Shown here: positions 58,601 through 64,000 of the stretch, in pieces
How the letters are laid out: each line of letters starts with the position of its first letter
How positions within the stretch are numbered: position 1 is the first letter of the stretch
NCBI GenBank assembly: GCA_045535305.1
Contig: JAZSLJ010000091.1
Span: 1-64,000, forward strand
DNA: 64,000 nt
Direction of reading: 5' to 3'
From: UBA1081 sp045535305
GTDB taxonomy: Bacteria; Bacillota; Clostridia; Oscillospirales; Acutalibacteraceae
Program-made: the position numbers and the translations under genes
Notes under the pieces: model-generated
Database searches by the model: none
What the model was told of the DNA's origin: nothing
The model's input: only the letters and a program-made list of their open reading frames with translations

Positions 58601-59373
58601 CAGCTAACGGTATAGCATCATCTGCTAATGCAGGTACAAGAACTGTTACTTACACAGAGCCCACTCTCACAGGTTCAAAGGCTTCAAACTACACCCTTGT
58701 TCTTACTCCCGCATCAGGAATCCTTACTGTAACAATTAACAAGCTTAATCCCGAAGGTTATGTATTCCCCAAGACAGCAACTATTGAGTTTGGTCAGGCA
58801 CTCTCATGGGCAGAATTCTCAGATGATGCTCAGGGTGATGGTACATTCGCTCTTGTTGGTGATGTTCCCAATGAACTTGGTGAATATGCATACGAAGTAG
58901 TATTTACTCCTTCTGACTCAGTAAACTACAACAAGGTTACAGGTTATGTACGTCTTACAGTTGTTACATGTACTGTTAGCTATCAGGTTGCTATTGGCGG
59001 TACTGCACAGGTTGGCGAGAAACTCTCAACAGTATTTACAGGTCTTCCCTCAAAGGCTTATGAACATGTTAAGTATCAGTGGTACAGAGTGGCAGACGGC
59101 GCTCCGATTGCTATTAACGGTGCAAACTCAAGCACATACGCACCTGTAGAAGCTGACGTAGGATACGCAATTGTTTGTGTAACATACTTTGACAATACAG
59201 CTCCCTTCCAGATTGCTGAAGATATTGTTGAAGAATTTGGCGCATACATGGGTGTTTACTGCGAAACAGATGACAGCATTGAAGAAGAAAATCTTACATT
59301 CTGGCAGAGACTTGTTAAGTGGATTCAGAGCATTATAGAAGCTCTTACAGGACTTCTGTTCATCATGGGTTAA
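52672..59373 (+). CDS. Giant secreted MBG/YDG-repeat surface protein
   Basis: 2233 residues. Long signal peptide (about 1-42, AKAADYTV junction), a Gly/Asn/Thr-rich N-terminal region (about 45-560) with repeated NNGTLNITG-like turns suggesting a beta-helix, then about sixteen 80-95-residue beta modules from about 575 to 2190. Many have the MBG pattern (VTVxxxNxxxxYGxxxPxxxY...VGxYxITI) and others the YDG pattern (NKVYDGxxxVxV). The C-terminus lacks LPxTG but ends in a hydrophobic amphipathic stretch (FWQRLVKWIQSIIEALTGL). Probably an adhesin or cell-surface layer component. Codon use is like the other abundant secreted genes. Own promoter, leader and terminator. Confidence 0.88.
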   Translation: MFSNLKAKKRITQLLIAIVVVALTATGSALLLNDFVQEAKAADYTVNNPTDWSNAVTSGGTVNITIGQSFNVTGRLTAIPAGTTVNLYMNGKTIQWYNASSGNTGIMSTSYPLSENYWGIITNNGTLNITGSGTIASYQVGWNTNNGSGRDNYGMRTAAIVNNGTLDVGSEITVKAFGGQANTSGNSYQDMVIYALGIYNTGTVTSSGTIHAGTIAQGVSAGSTGSNSYVSAYSYGIFGGNVNVTGGNIYSEAMSGLHENVTIPKQGNRVGNFAVGVYSNNAMIYGNANITTSAVSWRDNDSNYNTWKDGSNISWGVGVMYSGTAYPYIGADVNISASYELINGSQFSFPSLNGETALCAYTRHSSNGPSSYSRKAYPVAGVNNGLNAAMYGGQTSELMEIDGNHLFGVGTGGFPSANYRSELAAYNGLSDTASASNNVSASGSNDTGKNTGFITNGAPGNKAGGQYMVYYRYRDANNNIIKASTTPDTAINSRVVFSPANGVFTAGGTALTKTSGGDVKNSNYYEYVGTYFRQFNDGGYGTGIDCSNIKAPAVTNTGTSFTSLTMTENQIYAIWVDYKAKAPTNVKVVALNAGNEINKYTTSTTFTTEYTGNTIVPGTDFNLGVIDIYRDYDINSDNLEDNTVVTGNYAVSGTDASKIQLKYEYSIDGTTYHDGLPKDVGTYTIKVIVPSDTDINRSGSGNRNGDTFYIKGTITAATPTINGASTQTGTYGSTIAELIPTSQYTATGKGGAELSGSWSYVGYNATDYLDVGTGSKTVTLKWTPDEANKKNYNEKTLDVTVSLAKRAVTVAPADSAVNYGAKAPSYALNYTNLATCDESSKANWLANTAFEVYYNGAWQPYASTMIPGTYDMRIASFGGDTANNNFTTNGVAKLTINKAPIYYTATAENKVYDGVASVNVTLTYAAGAVNGDSFAESITTTGTLTTADAGENKEVKVVTSGLSFPNSEKYAIAIQNNPTVTIAKATPTASAEELNFEYDSNRTLNNVEINGTASVTGTWSWKGEADKITPTVDVTIYTAIFTPVNTTNYNTIEVPVTINVSKKVVTVSVENKNVSYGDASPALPLVYTGFTGTDTIDTIATTGSIAAESTYSMGKSVGTYPITITMTDYEADNYEFVAATDCVVNVAKKNITITAPSGTLTYGDNDIEYDVDDLSVAADALYGSDTLVHLDDEANFVVTTAYERGDGVGSYEVTVSASETTNYTFTFVNGYITVNKAVLTITANNAETTYGLVAPAFTYTATGYIFDSDAGLLTGKPTITSSYNMNAGDGAGQYQITITQGTLAHPNYTFKLVNGTLNVKKATPTPGDDSALIFATIIHDEAYADAIFTDTSFGGVSGTFALKDKTAIADYTAAEFEGDVNGEWSKYTTAVGIFTPSDSDNYNSVDVTVYLVIKPHAITGSPVITGTAMEGAEISASVAGMAPSKVDSYTYIWYVAGTASGTGATYTVKNSDIGKAIYVEVKAIEDKGYTGTAKSASVTASEAFNQLVGVDQLDIIGANETYIYDDNAHDVTVAVKDAYKGYVSEDITVYYNGSTSEPYKAGTYIVTIDVGTPNVPAGADRNDYYGPVSGLQIGTITIEKKAITATFTVSDKIYDGTRKVNEYNVLTNGVIEPNDVRLDVSALSIAFAKANVGEQVIEISGVKLVGNDAANYVLEINPASAVITPATLTATVTGATRPYNGSATVNVTFANITGYAPIDSSATVYFAQATATATSPNAGTQGITNIRYELGGTSAGNYIVEITNLATATVTITKATPNVTAPTVGGLVYDANRTLANIVLTDYYVPDSNGYWQFDDTSVVPTVKRTAYEATYVSQNANYADLKTTITVNVTPKEVTLTAQDTTVSYGKAASFSVKADGFTGNDSLATMGGTQPTYVCSYYVGQPVGKYTVGINHNLDSNGNYTFKTVGGTLTVVPAELYVSATATNRDYNGSTGVEVKFAITSGKYSSDDVSLSTTTANGIASSANAGTRTVTYTEPTLTGSKASNYTLVLTPASGILTVTINKLNPEGYVFPKTATIEFGQALSWAEFSDDAQGDGTFALVGDVPNELGEYAYEVVFTPSDSVNYNKVTGYVRLTVVTCTVSYQVAIGGTAQVGEKLSTVFTGLPSKAYEHVKYQWYRVADGAPIAINGANSSTYAPVEADVGYAIVCVTYFDNTAPFQIAEDIVEEFGAYMGVYCETDDSIEEENLTFWQRLVKWIQSIIEALTGLLFIMG

Positions 59374-59384
59374 TCCCCAAAAAA

Positions 59385-59420
59385 ATGACCCGTCGGCGAA
59401 TCCGATGGGTCATTAATTTA
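59385..59420 (+). terminator. Terminator of the giant surface protein gene
   Basis: ATGACCCGTCGG...CCGATGGGTCAT 12-bp stem (one wobble) and a modest T-run. Confidence 0.75.
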
Positions 59421-59424
59421 ATAT

Positions 59425-59463
59425 AAAATTAAGGCAGGGGATGACACCCTGCCTTTTGTTATT
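59425..59463. terminator. Bidirectional terminator near glycerate kinase stop
   Basis: AAGGCAGGG...CCCTGCCTT stem with T-rich stretches on both sides. Confidence 0.78.
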
Positions 59464-60691
59464 TTATAAGCACAACAAATATGTCGTTTACATTTGTGCC
59501 TGTTGCTCCTGTTATAATCAATTCGTCTGCAGCCTTTAACGCGTTGTGTGAATCATTGTTCTTAAGATAATCAACAGGATTTATGTTTGCATTGAGCATT
59601 TTTGAGTATGTTGTTCCGTCGGCAAAACCGCCTGCGGCATCGGTCGGGCCGTCAGTTCCGTCAGACCCGAGGGCAAAAAATAAAATGTCTTTTTCCCCAT
59701 GCAACATTATTGCCGCTTTCAGCGCCGCTTCCTGATTACGTCCGCCTTTACCGTTGCCTTTAACCGTAACGGTAGTTTCACCGCCGTAAATAAATGCGGT
59801 GGGCTCGTGGGGTTTTGACTTGAAATCTAATGCGTCATTAATGATTTTTTCGGTTTGTTCGCTTGTCTCACCCGTGAGAGCAGATGTTACAATAATGCTT
59901 TTGTATCCGAGCATTTCTGAACTCTCTGCCGCACCTTTGCATAAGGAATCTATATTGCCTACATTATAAAGAACGACATTTTTTACCGTAAATTCACTTA
60001 TGTTGCTAAACATCATTCTTAAAATTCTGAGATTGTCGGGGTCTTCGACATCAAAATATTTCTCAAACACTTCAAAAGGTGAATTTGAAATAAAATCACT
60101 TTTACAGCAAGGGCCTGATGCAACCATATCAAGTCTGTCGCCCAGAACGTCCGAAAGAATAAAACAGTCAATTTTGCATTTGCATACTTTTGCAAACCTG
60201 CCGTCTTTTACCATAGAAAAGCTTTTTCTGATAGTGTTTATTTCATAAATATCAGCGCCGCTTTTTAACATATGGTCTGTTATGTTTTGCAAGGTTTCAA
60301 GCGGGATAATCGGTATTTCAAACAATGCAGAACCGCCGCCGGAAAGTAAAAAGACAACGCAATCTGCATCTGTAAGCTGTTTTGCGGCGTCAACAATTTC
60401 CTGTGTGAATCGGACTGAATTTTCGTCTGTGATAGGATGTCCCGCTTCTCTTACTGTGAATATGTCGGGCATCTTTACAATGTGTCCGTATTTTGTAAGC
60501 ACAAAACCACGCTTAATTTTGTCGCCTAACACATCATAAGCCGCCAGAGCCATAGAGCAAGCCGCCTTACCTACAGAAATTACTGTTATCGGTTTGCGGT
60601 AGCGCTTCTTTTTCAGTGCATTATAAACATTTCTGTAAGGATTTGCCGCTTTGAGCGCAGAATCGATAATTTTTAAAGAATCGTTTTTCAT
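59459..60691 (-). CDS. Glycerate 2-kinase, MOFRL/GckA type
   Basis: 410 residues. N-terminal DUF4147 domain (VISVGKAACSMALAA, REAGHPITDENS, FLLSGGGSALFEIP) and C-terminal MOFRL domain (GGRNQEAALKAAIML, FFALGSDGTDGPTDAAGGFADG). Phosphorylates D-glycerate to 2-phosphoglycerate. ATG overlaps the stop of the phosphoesterase gene by four bases, so it is coupled; last gene of a four-gene leftward run. Confidence 0.93.
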   Translation of the reverse strand: MKNDSLKIIDSALKAANPYRNVYNALKKKRYRKPITVISVGKAACSMALAAYDVLGDKIKRGFVLTKYGHIVKMPDIFTVREAGHPITDENSVRFTQEIVDAAKQLTDADCVVFLLSGGGSALFEIPIIPLETLQNITDHMLKSGADIYEINTIRKSFSMVKDGRFAKVCKCKIDCFILSDVLGDRLDMVASGPCCKSDFISNSPFEVFEKYFDVEDPDNLRILRMMFSNISEFTVKNVVLYNVGNIDSLCKGAAESSEMLGYKSIIVTSALTGETSEQTEKIINDALDFKSKPHEPTAFIYGGETTVTVKGNGKGGRNQEAALKAAIMLHGEKDILFFALGSDGTDGPTDAAGGFADGTTYSKMLNANINPVDYLKNNDSHNALKAADELIITGATGTNVNDIFVVLIK

Positions 60692-62100
60692 CTTTTTATT
60701 ATTGCGTGCTGATTGTCAGGTGCAGAAGGATTTGTAAGCTCTTCTGCAATTTCTTCAATCTGTGTAAAGATTTTTTTGATTTTTTCCTTTTGCAGAGCCT
60801 TGGTTTTTAATACTTTGCTTATTCTTTTGGGAAGAGATGCAATATCCTTGGTAATTATGTAAACAGGGTCATCTGTGGATTCGCATTTTTTCAATGAGCC
60901 GTCAAATACACACAGGTAAATATCCATAATATGTGCAAGAAGATTGTCATTTTTGATTTGTTTAACAGCTTTTTTGTTAACACCTTTGCCGAATGTAAAG
61001 AAATTGATAAGTCTGCCTGCCTGACCGACAGTCATTTTTAATAATTTGCGGGCAATTTTTGAAATGATAAAGTAATATTTGCCGTCGTAATTGAGTTTTT
61101 CATCAATACTGTTGAAGCGGGCAATAAATTCTTCCTTATCGGTTGCGGCAGAATTAAGAATACCTAAAAGCACCTCTTTTGTGTGGTCTGTGATGTATTC
61201 GTTTGTGTACTCAACGCCGTTATATGTGAATTTTTCAAGACGGTCAACATCAATTCTGAATTCGTCATCGGTTACTGTAAGAGTGGTTACCGCTGAAGGA
61301 TGACCGCAGAGTGAGCTGACATTGATTTGTGTAAGAACATTACCGTTTTTTGCGGTGTACTGAGTAGTTCTCTGCATATGGGAATGACCAACAATGATGA
61401 AATCTGCGCCTGCCTCGGCAAGAGCTTCAACTCTTTCGTCTGCATCACCAATCATCTGACCGCCGTTGATGAGTCTTGAAATATGGGGGAGTACAAGATG
61501 ATGCTCCATGATTACAACAGCTTCGCCATTTGTTTTAGCGTCTTTGACCTGTTTAAGAATCCAGTCAAAATGCTCATCGCAGTAACCTGCTTTACCTTTT
61601 CCGTTTTTATCGTCATTAAGACCGATAAGACGTACTTTTCCGTCAAGCTTTACTGCGTATGATACTGCTCCGATTTCATTTTCGTATGTATCGTATGCCT
61701 GATTTTCGCCGAAATCTTTATAGAATTCGCGAAGGTAGGGTGCAGTTACAGTTTCAACGTCATGATATGCTTTGTCGCCTACAAATCGTCTGGCATCGCC
61801 GTTACAGCACCAGTCATGGGTTGAATATACAACAAAAACTTTTTTCTTTTCCGAAAGACGTTTGATTTTTTCAAGCATTTCATCGTGAGCAAGTTTTTCG
61901 CCGTCATTGGAAAGGTCGCCAGCAATAAGAACTGCATCACAATCGCTGTTTGCCATTTCTTCAAATGCGGTGTCGATTATTGCTCCCGATTCACACAAGC
62001 ACACCTGGTCAGATGTTGAACGAAGCTGATATGCTCTGCCGCCGTCGGAAAGAGATTCGGGGAAGTGGTGCAAGTCAGCAACTATTTTTATTTTGTACAT
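60688..62100 (-). CDS. Metallophosphoesterase, calcineurin-like, extended
   Basis: 470 residues, cytoplasmic. Metal motifs: ADLHHF (D-x-H), AGDLSNDG, EHH, and GHSHMQ. The usual GNHD/E motif is replaced by STHDW, which keeps the catalytic His and Asp but not Gly-Asn. A long C-terminal part (about 300-470) is Lys-rich and helical with no known domain. Substrate unknown. The glycerate kinase start overlaps its stop. Confidence 0.85.
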   Translation of the reverse strand: MYKIKIVADLHHFPESLSDGGRAYQLRSTSDQVCLCESGAIIDTAFEEMANSDCDAVLIAGDLSNDGEKLAHDEMLEKIKRLSEKKKVFVVYSTHDWCCNGDARRFVGDKAYHDVETVTAPYLREFYKDFGENQAYDTYENEIGAVSYAVKLDGKVRLIGLNDDKNGKGKAGYCDEHFDWILKQVKDAKTNGEAVVIMEHHLVLPHISRLINGGQMIGDADERVEALAEAGADFIIVGHSHMQRTTQYTAKNGNVLTQINVSSLCGHPSAVTTLTVTDDEFRIDVDRLEKFTYNGVEYTNEYITDHTKEVLLGILNSAATDKEEFIARFNSIDEKLNYDGKYYFIISKIARKLLKMTVGQAGRLINFFTFGKGVNKKAVKQIKNDNLLAHIMDIYLCVFDGSLKKCESTDDPVYIITKDIASLPKRISKVLKTKALQKEKIKKIFTQIEEIAEELTNPSAPDNQHAIIKR

Positions 62101-62119
62101 AATATCACCTTTTCGGTTT

Positions 62120-63475
62120 TTATTTTGTTCTTAGACCTTTGGGATAATGGTTTTTTGCCCTGCCTGAAACAACTTTTACACCGCCGACGGTGCAACCGTC
62201 AACCGTAATCACAGCCCAGCCGTTTTCGCAGTCTACGGCTATTTCTTCGCCGTGAAGGTATTGTTTAAGCTCTGTGCTGTCTGCCGACAGCTCAATTTTT
62301 CTTTTAAAGCTGTTGCCCATTGCCATAAAAAACTGATGATGGGGCAGAATGTGATTCTTTTTGATTTCTCCTATGGTTATACCGCAGGAAAAAGCCGTTC
62401 CTTTTTCGATTTTAAAATCGGGATTAAAATAAACGGGGTTACCGTTGTACATTATAACGTGATTTTTGTCATATTTGGTGAGTACATCATCAAGAAACTC
62501 AAAAACTGTCCCGTCAATTTTTATATTTTCCTTTTTAGCTTTTACAAGGTATTCAAAATGCTCATTTTTGTTATGAAGTACCGCCGCAAACTGCCCCTCA
62601 CCTTTGTTTTTATGGGGATAAAATCTTCTTGCAAAATGTATGTTTTTACATTTGCAACCGTCAAAAGATATGCCGTCGGAGCTGTTGTTTTTTACGCTTT
62701 CTGTTACGGGAATTATCTCAAATTCGGGATGTTGTTGAAGAAACGCATCAATAATCATTTCATTTTCTTCTAAAGAGAATGTACAGGTTGCATATACAAT
62801 ATATCCGCCGTTTTTGAGAGCTATTGCCGCATTTTCAAGAATTTCAGCCTGCCTTTGCGCACATTTTTCAACATTCTGCAAGCTCCATTCGGAAATGGCG
62901 GTTTCATCTTTACGGAACATACCCTCTCCCGAACAGGGAGCATCAACCATTATCATATCGAATGTGTCGGGAAAAAGCCGCGCAAGCTTTTTTGTGTCCA
63001 TACAGGTTGTAACGGTGTTGTGAAGCCCGAGGCGTTCAATATTGCCTGTAAGAATACGGCAGCGTGATGAAATTATCTCGTTTGAAACAAGAATTCCGTT
63101 TTCGCCAAGTTTGTTTTTAATTTGGGTGCTTTTGCCGCCGGGGGCAGCGCACATATCAAGCACTTTCCACTCAGGCTGAATATCAACACATTCAGCAGGT
63201 GCCATTGCCGCAGGCTCCTGCACGTATATCATTCCTGCGTGGTGATAAGGATGATTACCCACTTTGTCGTAATTAAGATAATATCCGTTTTCAACGTAGG
63301 GGATTTTATCTGAGCCGAATATATTTATTTTTTTAAAATCATCAACAGAAATTTTGGCTGTATTGACGCGAAAAGCTTTTACCGGTTCATCATCAAAGGA
63401 TTTTATGTAATCTTCATATTCATCTCCGAGAAGATTTTTCATTCTCTCGGTAAATTCAATAGGCAAGCTTATCAT
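62120..63475 (-). CDS. NOP2/RsmB/RsmF-family rRNA cytosine-C5 methyltransferase
   Basis: 451 residues. MCAAPGGKSTQ (motif I), DAPCSGEGMFRKDE (motif IV, Cys), ATCTFSLEENE (motif VI, catalytic Cys), then the RsmF-like C-terminal domain with HHQFFMAMG and a PUA-like end. Forms 5-methylcytosine in rRNA or tRNA. Its ATG overlaps the rsmE stop by four bases. Confidence 0.92.
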   Translation of the reverse strand: MISLPIEFTERMKNLLGDEYEDYIKSFDDEPVKAFRVNTAKISVDDFKKINIFGSDKIPYVENGYYLNYDKVGNHPYHHAGMIYVQEPAAMAPAECVDIQPEWKVLDMCAAPGGKSTQIKNKLGENGILVSNEIISSRCRILTGNIERLGLHNTVTTCMDTKKLARLFPDTFDMIMVDAPCSGEGMFRKDETAISEWSLQNVEKCAQRQAEILENAAIALKNGGYIVYATCTFSLEENEMIIDAFLQQHPEFEIIPVTESVKNNSSDGISFDGCKCKNIHFARRFYPHKNKGEGQFAAVLHNKNEHFEYLVKAKKENIKIDGTVFEFLDDVLTKYDKNHVIMYNGNPVYFNPDFKIEKGTAFSCGITIGEIKKNHILPHHQFFMAMGNSFKRKIELSADSTELKQYLHGEEIAVDCENGWAVITVDGCTVGGVKVVSGRAKNHYPKGLRTK

Positions 63476-64000
63476 AGGCTTTCACCGTCAATATTCATTT
63501 CGATATGAAGCATACACATTCCAACCGCTGTGATTGCGGCAGTTTCGGTACGCAGTATACGTTTGCCCAGCGAAATACGCAAACCGCCTGTTTCGTCTGC
63601 GATGATAATTTCTTTTTCGTCAAAACCGCCCTCAGGGCCTATAAAAATACCCACTGACATACCGTTTTTGATTTTTTGTAATGCTTCTTTTGTTGCCGCC
63701 ATTCCTCTTTCGTTTTCATAGGGGACAAGTATCAGATCAAGCTCTTTAGCCTTTGCTATTGCCTGTTTGTATGACATTACCTCTGAAATTTCGGGTATAA
63801 AACTGCATTTACTTTGTTTGGCGGCACTTTCGGCTATTGATTGCCACCTTGATACCTTGTTTTTCTTTTTCTTGTCATCAAGACTTACCACACAACGGCT
63901 CATTTCAACCGGAATTATTGAATGAATACCCAATTCCACACATTTTTGAATAATAAGTTCCATTTTATCGCTTTTGGGAAGCCCCTGAAAAAGATAAATT
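63472..64000 (-). CDS. rsmE: 16S rRNA uridine-1498 methyltransferase, cut by right edge
   Basis: The C-terminal 175 or so residues of the ~245-residue enzyme. The reading frame is open to the last base (upstream residues read LFQGLPKSDKMELIIQK, a conserved RsmE segment), so the ATG at 63963 is internal. The SPOUT knot motifs FIGPEGGFDEKE and LGKRILRTETA bind SAM. Methylates N3 of U1498 in 16S rRNA. First gene seen of the rsmE-NOP2-phosphoesterase-glycerate kinase run. Confidence 0.94.
   Translation of the reverse strand, partial: IYLFQGLPKSDKMELIIQKCVELGIHSIIPVEMSRCVVSLDDKKKKNKVSRWQSIAESAAKQSKCSFIPEISEVMSYKQAIAKAKELDLILVPYENERGMAATKEALQKIKNGMSVGIFIGPEGGFDEKEIIIADETGGLRISLGKRILRTETAAITAVGMCMLHIEMNIDGESL

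Overview
The window looks like a chromosomal segment of a low-to-mid GC, spore-forming Clostridia bacterium, probably a gut Oscillospiraceae/Ruminococcaceae relative. This is inferred from gene content: spoIIGA-sigE, spoIID and ricT; a Firmicutes-type L21-Prp-L27 operon; a Na+-translocating oxaloacetate decarboxylase; cohesin-like and dockerin-bearing surface proteins; and AGGAGG-type ribosome binding sites with sigma-A promoters at 16-17 bp spacing. There is no rRNA operon, no CRISPR array and no phage structural gene.

Layout. 1-5.0 kb: leftward accessory genes (AraC regulator, methyltransferase, PNPOx-like protein, DUF2971, phosphoesterase, GNAT, two Nudix). 5.0-8.6 kb: a small recombinase island with two different tyrosine integrases, one conserved unknown protein and a hairpin-rich gap. 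8.6-10.8 kb: CE15-like esterase, Nudix, SGNH hydrolase. 11.0-16.2 kb: oadA-oadG-biotin carrier-oadB, a HAD phosphatase and proC. 16.4-18.9 kb: cohesin-like wall protein, then spoIIGA-sigE. 18.9-25.5 kb: DUF4474 protein, alkaline phosphatase, phosphohexomutase with a membrane-tethered sigma factor, and a GPH-type symporter. 25.6-27.4 kb: two convergent, distantly similar secreted proteins. 27.5-37 kb: housekeeping (RNase Y, radical SAM, U32, DUF951, S1 protein, secreted lipase, ferredoxin, RicT, HolB). 37-51.4 kb: AEC transporter, citrate synthase, SpoIID, LRR-dockerin protein, TatD-linked radical SAM, ECF S component, pyrophosphatase, ribosomal L27/Prp/L21, glucuronate isomerase, acyl-CoA synthetase and a sodium:solute symporter. 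51.5-52.3 kb: tRNA-Thr followed by an array of small hairpins and a four-helix-bundle gene between direct repeats. 52.7-59.4 kb: a 2233-residue MBG/YDG-repeat surface protein. 59.5-64 kb: glycerate kinase, phosphoesterase, NOP2-type rRNA methyltransferase and RsmE (running off the right edge).

How the genes fit together. The oad cluster would couple oxaloacetate decarboxylation to sodium export, and sodium-coupled symporters elsewhere could use that gradient. Uronate use is suggested by uxaC, the CE15-like esterase and the GPH symporter. SpoIIGA activates pro-SigE during sporulation. Secreted products carry Thr-rich linkers, a sortase-like motif, a dockerin or hydrophobic C-terminal tails.

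Most unusual structures: (1) two copies of a small palindromic element sharing a 28-bp core and a 15-bp end but built from different heptamer repeats in their arms; (2) the tRNA-adjacent hairpin array plus four-helix-bundle gene; (3) a sigma factor carrying its own transmembrane segment and Thr-rich tail; (4) a shared hydrophobic C-terminal tail on secreted proteins; (5) a duplicated OadG C-terminal domain.
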